From Cohnella lupini (GTDB lineage Bacteria > Bacillota > Bacilli > Paenibacillales > Paenibacillaceae), in contig NZ_QRDY01000004.1 in assembly GCF_003386205.1 (NCBI RefSeq), forward strand, positions 330,525-394,524: a stretch of DNA of 64,000 bases, in the 5' to 3' direction. The notes under the pieces were generated by a model. That model saw only the letters and a program-made list of their open reading frames with translations, had not been told where the DNA came from and did no database searches. Below, one piece after another: positions 16,974-25,556 of this stretch (positions are counted from its first letter, which is position 1; each line of letters starts with the position of its first letter). The position numbers and the translations under genes were made by a program.

Positions 16974-19391
16974 TTATTCCGGCAACTTCAGCGTTTGTCC
17001 GGGATATATCAGATTGGGATTCGGCAACCGGTTAAGGGCTTGGATGCGTTGCCATGTCGTGCCGATACGTGACGCGATTTTGGACAAGTTGTCACCCGCC
17101 CTCACGACGTATTCGCCGGAACGGCTTGCCCCGGAGACGGTGACTTTACCCAGCTTCAGCCAACCGTCGGCGGATTGGTCTTTGTTCGCGAAACGGAACT
17201 TCACGGCTTTGGAAGTGGTCTTCTCTAACGGGTTCACGACTCTCAAATAAATGTCGTAGTCTCCGGAAGTCAGTTGCGGCTTGAAAGACCCTTGCCACAA
17301 TACGTTATGATTCCCGTTCGCGTCGTTAGGCAATATTCCGCTTAATTTCCAATCGGTGCTCCAGGTTTTCACTACTTTGTTCCCTACTTTGGCGGATAGC
17401 TCGACCTGCCAGTCGTAATAGAACGGAGCGACTCCTTTATTCTCTACTTCAACGCCGATATTCAGCGAGCCGTTGGAGTCGTTCAAATAGGATTTTACCG
17501 CCGAATACTCGTAGCCTAAGCTGCGGGAGCCTTCTTGGGCCCGCCCGAGAGCGACCGGCTGCAACGGAATTTGGAACACTCCTTGATTCATCATGAAGGA
17601 GGCGTGCGTGAGATTGACGGCGTCGTAAAAATCTTCGCCTTGAGCCCCTTCGATCGGTTTAACGGGATCGTTATACTTCGGAGGATCGTTATTCCACATC
17701 GGCACTTGGATTTCCGGACGCATCTCTCCTCCCATCGGGCGCGTTTTCCAGAAATCCGTATCCTCTGCGGTGATCGCTCTCCCCCAGAAATGCCAATCCT
17801 GCCCGCCCATGCTAGTCGGCAAGGTTTGGAATGCGAACGAATCGTCATGATAGCCGATGTCGTAATTTTTGGTCTGAAACGTTTCGTTCGCTATCGGGTT
17901 TCGCACGACGAGTCGAGTTTGGTCGAAGGCGTCGTCCATGGCGTCCAACACCTTCTTCTGGTTCGCTTCTGAAGGCATCCAGTTCGCCAGTCGAACCGTT
18001 TCGCCTTTGTCGTCTTTCAGTTCCTTGCCGTCGGCATCCGTCTTCGGCGTCCATCCGTCATAAGGATACGTATGCCATTCGCCCCAAAAGCCGATCAACC
18101 CGACCATGATGAAGCCGACGCGCGGATCTCCGTCATAACGTTCGCCAAGAGCCGCCGAGAACTTCTCGATGGCCGAGACGAGGTTCGGATCGTCCCAATC
18201 GGGCGACACGCTGGCCGTTTCCTTCCCGTTCTCGAATTCGGTATATGCTCGCGTCTTCAACCCTCCGTCAAGCAAAAACTGCGGAATACCCGAGGGTTTG
18301 TTGGGATAATCGATATAAAACCGAAACACGGCTTGATGTCCCCGAGAAGCGATATCGTTTAATTGCTTGTCGAAGTGAGACCAATCGAACTTATCGATAC
18401 CGAGCATGACCGCGCTTAGCGGTTCGTAGAAAAACTCCAGGCTGTAGGGCATTTGGCTCGGCCGGTCGCGCCAGTCGTCTCCTTCCTTGAAGAAGCCTTC
18501 CTTGCCGGCGTCCAGAAACGGCATGAAGCCTTTCAGCGGATTATCGATCGGCGCTGGTTTATAAGCCAGCTCTTGCGTTCCCGATGCGGTCGCCCAAACC
18601 GGAGCTTTCGGCGCTTCCGCAGGTTTAGGTTTAGCCGGCTCGGCCGGCGGCGTTCCGCCGTTGCCGTTCGACGATGTAGCCCCATAGAACCCGGCGTCGT
18701 CGATCTCTATCGTATTGCCTTCATGAGCGGAAGGGTTATACCCGAATTGAAGTCCGGTCAGACTACCAGAGTCGATGACCGCGGCACATGGGGTTTGATC
18801 CCCGCCGCATTGCCAGGCTGCTTGATTGAACTCGCTCCACGCGATACGAACATTGCCCTTGAATCCGGCATTGATATGCAACGAGCCTGCATTGAACGAA
18901 GAGGGCTTCCATTCTCCATCCGCCGCCGACAGCTGCGCGGTACCGCTCTGCTTCAAATTGAACGCTCCGTTAGGAACGTTCGTCTTCAGCTCCATCCCCA
19001 GATCGAGCGGCTTCCCGTCGGCTGTCTCGTTATTGAGCCAGAAGGTGATGCCTTCAAAGGAAGAGGCGTCGCTTTGTTCTTCCGCGATCGGATGCATAAC
19101 GTTCGCCCATGTCGCCGTTTTGTCGACGACCGTCAGCTTCAGCGTCTTGCTTCCGCTTCCTTGCCCGATTCCGATCGCGACGGATCCAGCCTTATCGGAC
19201 CAGTCTAATTTCCATGCGGCTTGCAAACCTTCATCGTTCCCATAGCTCTCGTAATCATCTAACACGGCGGGTGCCGCTCCCTTTGCTGCCCATACCGCGG
19301 GCTGTGAATACCCTGAAGAGACGACGGCGATCGCAAGCGCGAATATTCCAGCCTTTTTACTAAACCAAGCTTTCTTCCCCAATGCCCTCAA
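16974..19391 (-). CDS. Secreted DUF4832-type protein with CBM-like N-terminus and C-terminal LysM
   Basis: 805-residue exported protein. A signal peptide ends near residue 35 (VWAA). Residues 40-235 look like a jelly-roll carbohydrate-binding module (DDYESYG start, IEIDDAGFYG end). After a Pro/Ala linker comes a barrel-like core with NPLKGFMPF and GFWGEWHTYPYDG, as in DUF4874/DUF4832 proteins of Paenibacilli, followed by a beta-rich DUF4832 segment. Residues 760-804 form a LysM peptidoglycan-binding motif (YVVRAGDNLSKIA, LNRLPNPNLIYPGQTLKL). A wall-attached glycoside-active enzyme is plausible; activity is not known. Confidence 0.85.
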   Translation of the reverse strand: MRALGKKAWFSKKAGIFALAIAVVSSGYSQPAVWAAKGAAPAVLDDYESYGNDEGLQAAWKLDWSDKAGSVAIGIGQGSGSKTLKLTVVDKTATWANVMHPIAEEQSDASSFEGITFWLNNETADGKPLDLGMELKTNVPNGAFNLKQSGTAQLSAADGEWKPSSFNAGSLHINAGFKGNVRIAWSEFNQAAWQCGGDQTPCAAVIDSGSLTGLQFGYNPSAHEGNTIEIDDAGFYGATSSNGNGGTPPAEPAKPKPAEAPKAPVWATASGTQELAYKPAPIDNPLKGFMPFLDAGKEGFFKEGDDWRDRPSQMPYSLEFFYEPLSAVMLGIDKFDWSHFDKQLNDIASRGHQAVFRFYIDYPNKPSGIPQFLLDGGLKTRAYTEFENGKETASVSPDWDDPNLVSAIEKFSAALGERYDGDPRVGFIMVGLIGFWGEWHTYPYDGWTPKTDADGKELKDDKGETVRLANWMPSEANQKKVLDAMDDAFDQTRLVVRNPIANETFQTKNYDIGYHDDSFAFQTLPTSMGGQDWHFWGRAITAEDTDFWKTRPMGGEMRPEIQVPMWNNDPPKYNDPVKPIEGAQGEDFYDAVNLTHASFMMNQGVFQIPLQPVALGRAQEGSRSLGYEYSAVKSYLNDSNGSLNIGVEVENKGVAPFYYDWQVELSAKVGNKVVKTWSTDWKLSGILPNDANGNHNVLWQGSFKPQLTSGDYDIYLRVVNPLEKTTSKAVKFRFANKDQSADGWLKLGKVTVSGASRSGEYVVRAGDNLSKIASRIGTTWQRIQALNRLPNPNLIYPGQTLKLPE

Positions 19392-19442
19392 CCCTTCCTC
19401 TATTTAAGATGTTATTTGCGCGAAGCCTGGATGCAATCGTAC

Positions 19443-22079
19443 TTATACAAACCTGATTTCATCGATCCATACCGTCCCGCTTCCGCCATGCCAGAACGTC
19501 ATCGTTAGCTGTCCGGGCGCGTTGCGATTCACGGCGTTCGCTACCAAATCGATTTCGATATCTTTGTAAGAAGTCGTAACCGTGTTGCCGCTAAACTCCG
19601 CCAGAGTCTTCTCCACGCCGCCGATCGCGATGCGGAAATGCGACTGCTCGCCGCCCGCGGCACCTTTCACCCGTATAACCATCTTCGTATAACCCGTCAG
19701 ACTTTGAGTCACGTCGCTTCCCAACCAACCGTTATTGTTGTATTGAAGCTTCAAGGCTCCGCTTTCAATAACCCCGGCGCCATTGAGGAAACTGTTGGCT
19801 CCCGTCCATTTCCCTAAGTCGTTGTTGCTCGGCCACGAAGGTGAACTGTCGTAGTTGTCTAGCAACAGTCCCGTCGTTCCTCCGCCGCCGCTCGTACCGA
19901 CTTGGATCCGATCAAAGTCGGGAGCCCAACCGCTAGAATTGGAAAGCTTGATCGTGTTGTTGCCCGCATTCAACGTTACTTGCGTTTGCACGGTGCCTAC
20001 CGTCGTCCAGCTCCCCGTGCTCGGGAAGGTTAAGGCAACGGCCGTTCCGCCGTTCACGCTCAATTGGGCGGTTCTGCTGGCATCGCCGTTCAAATAGGAA
20101 ATCGTCAACGTCGCCGATCCGGCGGCTGCCGCGCTTACCCCGTTGAATTGAAGAGTCCCGCTGTTGTTGCCGACGTAACCTACCTTATTTCCTCCCGAGC
20201 AACTGGCGCAAGAGCCTGCTAACGCGCCTCCCGCCAACGTATTGCCCGTCGCTTCCGCCTCGTAAGATGCGGTCCCGCCTCCGCCTCCGCTCGCCGATGT
20301 CGTTGCTGTCACCGCGTTGCTCGCCGCGGAGGCGTTACCCGCCGCGTCTTTCGCTCTTACGGTAAAAGTGTACGAGGTGCTTGCCGCCAATCCCGTATTC
20401 GTAAAGGAAGTCGCCGCCGTCGTCCCGACGAGACTGCTTCCGCGGTAAACGTCGTAACCCGTGACTCCCACGTTATCCGTAGCGGCATTCCAAGATAACG
20501 AAACGCTGCTCGAGGTAACGCCCGCGTTGCTTAAACCCGCTGGAGCCGTCGGCGCTTGAGTGTCGCCTCCGCCTCCGCCGCTTAATCCGCCGTCGTACGC
20601 CCCGCTAGTCAAGTTGTAAGATAACGTGTTATCGCTTTTCAGGCTATTGAATGAACCTAAATTTTGATCGCTCGGGTCGCCTCCGATACCGACTTTCCCG
20701 ATCGGCGTACGGCCGCCCGAGTAGTAGTTCGTATTCGCGAATCTAACGCTCGGTTTCCAGCCCGATGGATCCAAAATGGCCAACGCAAGCGTATACGTTC
20801 CGTTCGCCAAACCGCTCGGAATCGTAAAAGATCCCGAAACGGCATTCGATGCCGGCGCGTTATTATACGTTTTCGTGCTTAGGTTCCAATCGGTTCCAGG
20901 CAACCATTGGCGAATATCCGCGGTGAATACGCCTTTCCACGCTACCGACTTATCCGCTCTCAGCAAGCTTGCTTCGACCGGCCAATTATAATAGAACGGC
21001 GACGACCCCTTATTCGTTACGTTAAACGCGACGTTCATCGTCCCTCCCGGTTGGACGCTGCCGGAGTAAGAAGCCTGGTTAATGACGTAACGGTAACCGA
21101 GCTTCTTCTGCATCGAAGTCGCCCCGGCCGCAACGGCAGAGTTGCCCGCATTGTACTCCGCGATCCACCCCAGACTGGAGGTATGGGTTCTCATGATCCA
21201 GTCGATGACGTAATTCGTGTTGTTAACGCTGCCTAACGTGCCGTCGGGACTGCCTCCGAGGTTGGATTGATCGCCCCAATCGTAGGCCACCTCGCCGCTG
21301 TTGATTTGCGTTCTCCACGTATCTCTCGCGATTTCCCCGTTCCCGCCCGAGACGTCGTCCGGCAGAGCGAACGAATCCCATTGGATCCCGAACGGATAAC
21401 CGACGAACGTATCCGGGTAACGCACCATGACCTTTTTGTTCGGAAACGCGTTCACATAGGCATCTCCAAGCGCTTGCTGCATACTTAGGGGAATACGGTC
21501 CGTATTGTCGGAGAATTTATCCGGCCATATATGCTGCTCGCCCCAATTGCCGAATAAGCCGAACTCGATGGCGGCGACTCGCGGATCGTTATTCCACGCT
21601 TGACCGAGCTTGCCTATGAACGCGATCATCCTGTTCTTGTACGTATCCGAAAGCCATCGCTGCGCCGTATCCGTATGCGGTATGCCGTCCGGCCAGTACT
21701 CTCCCACGTTCGGATAAACGATGACAACCCGGGGCACGACTTTCAGGTTGCGATTTTCCAGCCCCGCCCAGGCCGTATTGCTCCAATCTTTAATTTTTTG
21801 CACCGAGTCGGAAGCCAAGTTTTCCAAAGCCGTATACGGAATGTAATGCTTGTAGATCGACGTATACTCTTTGTCCGGAAAGTTCGTGCTTCCGATGTAC
21901 ACCGATGGTCTAAATCCCATATTGGGATTCTTGAACGCTTCCGATGTCTCGGACAAGTTGACCGTCAAAGTCCCCACGGCGGCGCGAGCATCTTTACTCG
22001 GCCACCCCGCCCCCCCTGCGGCAACCAGCACAGCCAACAAGCTCATCATGCCAGGCCACCTCATTCTTCCTCTCATCAT
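19443..22079 (-). CDS. Secreted DUF4832-type protein with fibronectin III and two CBM-like modules
   Basis: 878-residue exported protein, a paralogue of the preceding gene in its core. Signal peptide to about residue 33 (ARAA). The core (40-470) has NPNMGFRPSVYIG and FGLFGNWGEQHIWP. A Gly-rich linker leads to a fibronectin type III domain (DTQAPTAPAGLSNAGVTSSS start). A CBM6/35-like module (YEAEATGNTLAGGA ... GWAPDFDRIQVG) and a last jelly-roll module ending WIDEIRFV follow. It lacks LysM, so it may be released or bind glycans instead of the wall. AGGAGG precedes the ATG pair at 22079/22076. A cre-like site lies upstream. Confidence 0.87.
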   Translation of the reverse strand: MMRGRMRWPGMMSLLAVLVAAGGAGWPSKDARAAVGTLTVNLSETSEAFKNPNMGFRPSVYIGSTNFPDKEYTSIYKHYIPYTALENLASDSVQKIKDWSNTAWAGLENRNLKVVPRVVIVYPNVGEYWPDGIPHTDTAQRWLSDTYKNRMIAFIGKLGQAWNNDPRVAAIEFGLFGNWGEQHIWPDKFSDNTDRIPLSMQQALGDAYVNAFPNKKVMVRYPDTFVGYPFGIQWDSFALPDDVSGGNGEIARDTWRTQINSGEVAYDWGDQSNLGGSPDGTLGSVNNTNYVIDWIMRTHTSSLGWIAEYNAGNSAVAAGATSMQKKLGYRYVINQASYSGSVQPGGTMNVAFNVTNKGSSPFYYNWPVEASLLRADKSVAWKGVFTADIRQWLPGTDWNLSTKTYNNAPASNAVSGSFTIPSGLANGTYTLALAILDPSGWKPSVRFANTNYYSGGRTPIGKVGIGGDPSDQNLGSFNSLKSDNTLSYNLTSGAYDGGLSGGGGGDTQAPTAPAGLSNAGVTSSSVSLSWNAATDNVGVTGYDVYRGSSLVGTTAATSFTNTGLAASTSYTFTVRAKDAAGNASAASNAVTATTSASGGGGGTASYEAEATGNTLAGGALAGSCASCSGGNKVGYVGNNSGTLQFNGVSAAAAGSATLTISYLNGDASRTAQLSVNGGTAVALTFPSTGSWTTVGTVQTQVTLNAGNNTIKLSNSSGWAPDFDRIQVGTSGGGGTTGLLLDNYDSSPSWPSNNDLGKWTGANSFLNGAGVIESGALKLQYNNNGWLGSDVTQSLTGYTKMVIRVKGAAGGEQSHFRIAIGGVEKTLAEFSGNTVTTSYKDIEIDLVANAVNRNAPGQLTMTFWHGGSGTVWIDEIRFV

Positions 22080-22099
22080 AATTCCTCCTCTTATTTATT

Positions 22100-22116
22100 T
22101 GTAAAGCGCTTTCAAG
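22100..22116 (-). promoter_or_regulatory. cre-like catabolite repression site
   Basis: On the minus strand TTGAAAGCGCTTTACAA matches the CcpA consensus WTGNAANCGNWNNCW at all fixed positions but one. It lies about 20 bases before the start of the second DUF4832 gene, a position suited to repression. Confidence 0.45.
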
Positions 22117-22125
22117 TCGCGGTTA

Positions 22126-22155
22126 AAAAAAGGGGCCGTCTTCAAGCCCCTTTTT
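22126..22155 (-). terminator. Terminator of the sugar importer operon
   Basis: AAAAAGGGG pairs with CCCCTTTTT around an 11-base loop, followed on the minus strand by a run of T. It is 7 bases after the stop of the last permease gene at 22162 and separates the importer from the DUF4832 gene. Confidence 0.9.
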
Positions 22156-22161
22156 ATCGCC

Positions 22162-23001
22162 TTAACCTTTATGTGCGCTGAAAGCCACGCCTTCGATAAA
22201 CCGCTTCTGGAAAACAAAGAACAAGAGGATCATCGGAATAACGGCCATGAATGCTCCGGCCATCAGTACGGGATAGTTGGTGGCGAATTTGGAAACGAGA
22301 GTTGCCAGCCCCGCGGATAACGTCAGCTTTTCCGGAGAACTATTGATGATCAGCGGCCACTGCAATTCGTTCCAAGCCCATAACATTTGAATGATAACTA
22401 CCGCGACTAACGCCGATTTCACGAGCGGAAGCATAATGTGCCAGTAGATTTGGAACGGATTGCAACCGTCCAGAATGGCTGCCTCCTCCAACTCCTTCGA
22501 TATTCCGAGGAAAAATTGCCTGAGCAAAAAAGTCGCGAACGGACTGATGAGAGCGGCGATCCATAGAGCCGTCACCGTGTTAACCAATCCCAGCTTGCTC
22601 ATCATTAAATATTGCGGCGTGTAGAAGACCGGGTTGGGTACCATCATGACCGAAATGATGACGAAAAAGCATATCCCTCTTCCCGGAAATCGAATTCTCG
22701 CGAAGGCGAATGCCGCCATCGAGCTGAATATGATCGGGAACACCGTCTTCATTAAGGCCGAGAATGCCGTATTGAAATAGTAGTATTTGAACGACGATTG
22801 TACGAACGCCTCCGTATAGCTTCCCCAGCGCAATACGTCAGGGAAGATTTTCACCGGGATTTGCGTCGCTTCCATAGGCGTCTTAACGGAAGTAAGCAGC
22901 ATCCAGATAAAAGGCACGATCATGACGACGGAAGTTGCGATAAGCACCGCATGGATGACGATATTCGTTTTTTTGTTGGATAACGTTTCGCTGCCGTTCA
23001 T
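22162..23001 (-). CDS. Carbohydrate ABC permease, MalG type
   Basis: 279-residue permease with six hydrophobic segments. The EAA loop reads EEAAILDGCNPFQIYWHIMLPL, the motif that docks with a MsmX-type shared ATPase. The C-terminal KRFIEGVAFSAHKG closure is typical of CUT1 MalG-like permeases. The ATG at 23001 has GGGAGG upstream; it begins 11 bases after the partner permease gene ends. No ATPase gene is present in the operon, as usual for CUT1 importers of Bacilli that share one ATPase. Confidence 0.93.
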   Translation of the reverse strand: MNGSETLSNKKTNIVIHAVLIATSVVMIVPFIWMLLTSVKTPMEATQIPVKIFPDVLRWGSYTEAFVQSSFKYYYFNTAFSALMKTVFPIIFSSMAAFAFARIRFPGRGICFFVIISVMMVPNPVFYTPQYLMMSKLGLVNTVTALWIAALISPFATFLLRQFFLGISKELEEAAILDGCNPFQIYWHIMLPLVKSALVAVVIIQMLWAWNELQWPLIINSSPEKLTLSAGLATLVSKFATNYPVLMAGAFMAVIPMILLFFVFQKRFIEGVAFSAHKG

Positions 23002-23012
23002 CTCATGCCTCC

Positions 23013-23882
23013 CTAGTCGTAAACGACCCATTTTTTCTGGAACAGAAACTGAAGTCCCGTCAGGATTAGATTAATGAATAACAAGATATTAACGATGACC
23101 GCGCCATAGTTTTGGTCGTAATAGACGAATGAATTTTGATAATAGGCATATACAAGCGATCTAACGGATGGCAACGCTACATTGGTCTTCCCGATTAGCA
23201 AATAGATGGAGTCGAAAATTTGCGAAGCGCCGATCATCAGCACGACCGTCGTAAAAAAGAGCGTAGGCGTCAGCAAGGGTAACGTGATGTAGCGAAACTT
23301 ATTAAACCTGACGGCGCCGTCGATTTCCGCCGCCTCGTAAAGCGTTTTGGGAATCCCCTGCAATCCTGCCAGAATGAGCAGCATGTTGAACCCGATCGCC
23401 GCCCATACTCCTACTAAAACGACGGAGTACATGGCGAACCGAGGATCCGACAGCCATGAAACGCGAGTACCGAGCACATGGTTCAAGAGGCCGTAATCTT
23501 GAGCGAACAGTACGACCCATACCATGGCCGCAGCTGCGGGCATCGTGACTTGCGGGAGGAAGAAGATGACCCGGTAAGCGGATTGCCCCTTGATCTTCGC
23601 ATTCAGCAACACGGCAAAAAACGTAGATAGAACTATCGTAGAGGGTACGAATAACACCATGTACTTAAGCGTGTTTTTAAGATTTTGCCAAAACTCTTCA
23701 TCCTTGAACAGCTTTTGGTAGTTGTCAAACCCGACCCAATGGTTCACTAGCCCGAAATTCTCGGACTTCAGGAAACCGAGATAGATAGAATAGAAGGCCG
23801 GCCAACTCCAGAACACCAACGTGCCGATTAAAGTGGGAGCAACCATAAAGTACGCCCACATATTCCTGCTTCTAGAATTCAT
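23013..23882 (-). CDS. Carbohydrate ABC permease, MalF type
   Basis: 289-residue permease of the CUT1 family, partner of the MalG-type protein. The first helix (WAYFMVAPTLIGTLVFWSWP) and the EAA loop YEAAEIDGAVRFNKFRYITL are diagnostic. The ATG at 23882 is preceded by GAGAGG at a proper distance; a GTG nine bases further upstream overlaps that site. It follows the binding-protein gene across a 73-base gap that holds a strong hairpin. Confidence 0.93.
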   Translation of the reverse strand: MNSRSRNMWAYFMVAPTLIGTLVFWSWPAFYSIYLGFLKSENFGLVNHWVGFDNYQKLFKDEEFWQNLKNTLKYMVLFVPSTIVLSTFFAVLLNAKIKGQSAYRVIFFLPQVTMPAAAAMVWVVLFAQDYGLLNHVLGTRVSWLSDPRFAMYSVVLVGVWAAIGFNMLLILAGLQGIPKTLYEAAEIDGAVRFNKFRYITLPLLTPTLFFTTVVLMIGASQIFDSIYLLIGKTNVALPSVRSLVYAYYQNSFVYYDQNYGAVIVNILLFINLILTGLQFLFQKKWVVYD

Positions 23883-23904
23883 CGCCGCCACCTCTCCCGA
23901 TTGC

Positions 23905-23936
23905 CGAAGGCATTCCGTCTTGATGGAATGCCTTCG
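23905..23936 (-). terminator. Hairpin between binding-protein and permease genes
   Basis: A perfect 12-base stem (CGAAGGCATTCC with GGAATGCCTTCG) has an 8-base loop. There is no T-run after it on the minus strand, so it more likely protects the binding-protein mRNA end or attenuates permease expression than fully terminates. Confidence 0.7.
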
Positions 23937-23955
23937 ACGCTAATCTGTCTATTCG

Positions 23956-25293
23956 TTATTTCGTTTCGGCGATTGCTTGATTCATCATTTCCGCCACTTT
24001 TTTGGCGCCTTCTTCTATGGAGATCGCTCCGCCCCATGCCTGAGACATGATTTCCGATTCTTTGGCGAACCAAACCGGGTACGATTTCGAACCGCTAGGA
24101 TAAGGAACCGCATCGGACGCTTGATCGATGAATACTTGCAAATTCAAATCCGGTTTCGATTTGACCCAAGCGGCTTGCGTATCTTTGAATGCCGGGATTG
24201 CCGCGCCCATCTCCGCGGTAATTTCCGCCGCGCGTTTGGAACCGAGAAACTCGAGGAACAATCCGGCTTCTTGCTTGTTCTTGCCCGCAGCGGACATGGT
24301 GTTTCCAAGACCGTTAATGATGTTGCCGCGTTTTACTTTGCCTTTCGGAAGCGGAGCCCAGTTCCATTTGCCATGGATGATTTCGCTGCTGTCGATATCC
24401 ACGTTGCGCCAAGATCCTTCGAAGATCATGGCTAGCTTTCCGGACTTGAACATCTCGGTGGAATCGGTATCCGTCAGTTGCTGATGCGTCGGGGAGGCTT
24501 TGTCCAGCACCATTTGATAACGGAACTTCAGAGCTTCGATGGAAGCAGGATCGTCATATCCGGATTTGCTCATGTCCTCGTTCAGAATATATCCGCCGTT
24601 CGCCAACATGTCGTTCCAGTAGCCGACTTGCGTGTCCAGCTTTGCCGCGAAGCCGTAGATTCCTTTGTCCGGATGGGACAATTTTTTCGCGACTTCCGCG
24701 AGTTTATTATAATCCCAAGTATCGTCCGGATAAGGAACGCCTGCTTGGTCGAACAATTCCTTGTTATAGGCAAGCCCGATCGTATCGAAATCTTTAGGCA
24801 CGCCGTAGTTTTGACCGTCGAGCGTGTAGATGGAACCCAGGTTGGACGCGTAATTATTCAAGTCGATAATGCCGGCTTGCACTTTGTCCGTAATCGGCTC
24901 GAGGAATCCGCCCGTCGCGTATTTAATGAATTGACCGCCATGCATCCAGAATACGTCCGGCAACGTGCCCGCGGGAGCCGCGGCGGACATTTTCGTCCAA
25001 TAGTCGCCCCAAGGGATAACCTCGACTTTGACTTTAATGTTCGGATGCTGCTCCGTAAATTCTTTGGCGATTGCTTCCATGGCAGGCTGTTGGATCATAT
25101 CCCAAATCGTGTAGCTGAGCGTGACTTCCTTGGCCGGTTGTTCGCCTGCAGGTTGGCTGGATTGTTCGTTCGAAGCCGACTCGCCGGCTTGATTTCCGTT
25201 ATTTTTCTCGTTTCCGCTGCAAGCCGTCATAATCATCGTGAACGCGAGAATGGCGACCAACAAGAAGGTCGATTTTTTACTTTTGTGCCACAT
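23956..25293 (-). CDS. Sugar-binding lipoprotein of the ABC importer
   Basis: 445-residue family 1 solute-binding protein. The signal peptide ends in MTAC (Cys25), followed by a Ser/Gln/Asn-rich linker. The body has the family features (SYTIWDMIQQPAMEAIAKEF, FTEQHPNIKVKVEVIPW, DVFWMHGG, and a C-terminal SIEEGAKKVAEMMNQAI helix). First gene of the importer operon. A 24-bp palindrome at 25338-25361 lies 45 bases upstream of its start and is probably the LacI operator. Sugar specificity cannot be read from the sequence. Confidence 0.93.
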   Translation of the reverse strand: MWHKSKKSTFLLVAILAFTMIMTACSGNEKNNGNQAGESASNEQSSQPAGEQPAKEVTLSYTIWDMIQQPAMEAIAKEFTEQHPNIKVKVEVIPWGDYWTKMSAAAPAGTLPDVFWMHGGQFIKYATGGFLEPITDKVQAGIIDLNNYASNLGSIYTLDGQNYGVPKDFDTIGLAYNKELFDQAGVPYPDDTWDYNKLAEVAKKLSHPDKGIYGFAAKLDTQVGYWNDMLANGGYILNEDMSKSGYDDPASIEALKFRYQMVLDKASPTHQQLTDTDSTEMFKSGKLAMIFEGSWRNVDIDSSEIIHGKWNWAPLPKGKVKRGNIINGLGNTMSAAGKNKQEAGLFLEFLGSKRAAEITAEMGAAIPAFKDTQAAWVKSKPDLNLQVFIDQASDAVPYPSGSKSYPVWFAKESEIMSQAWGGAISIEEGAKKVAEMMNQAIAETK

Positions 25294-25337
25294 CTACATT
25301 TCCCCCTCAAGAATTATCCTCATCGAAATACTCATCC

Positions 25338-25361
25338 GAGAAAATTTGCGCAAATTTTCTC
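25338..25361. promoter_or_regulatory. LacI-type operator before the importer operon
   Basis: A perfect 24-base palindrome with half-site GAGAAAATTTGC. The core ATTTGCGCAAAT recurs at 25519-25530, and the shorter core TTGCGCAA recurs at 29689-29696, each before a gene of the same sugar cluster. Central CG symmetry is typical of LacI-family sites. Confidence 0.75.
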
Positions 25362-25512
25362 ATCCATAACATCAATAGCACTGTTGACTTCTTCATCATA
25401 AACATCCACAGACCACAAATAAATGCCGAATTTTTAAGATTATCACCACATTTTTAAGAACGTATTTCAATTTCACTGAATCCATGTTAAATATTTATTA
25501 GGAAAATATTAA

Positions 25513-25535
25513 ATAAAAATTTGCGCAAATATTGA
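25513..25535. promoter_or_regulatory. LacI-type operator before the oxidoreductase gene
   Basis: Contains ATTTGCGCAAAT (25519-25530) with partly symmetric AT-rich flanks. It lies 27 bases before the ATG at 25557. Confidence 0.7.
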
Positions 25536-25556
25536 TTGCAAAGGTGGAGATGCACC

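Noticed and set aside
18453..19208. 251-codon open frame antisense to the first DUF4832 gene
   Set aside because: Its residue pattern is the Arg-rich shadow of a GC-rich gene on the other strand, with no ribosome site or domain.
24478..25401. 307-codon open frame antisense to the sugar-binding protein gene
   Set aside because: The binding protein on the minus strand is certain; the antisense frame has no family features.
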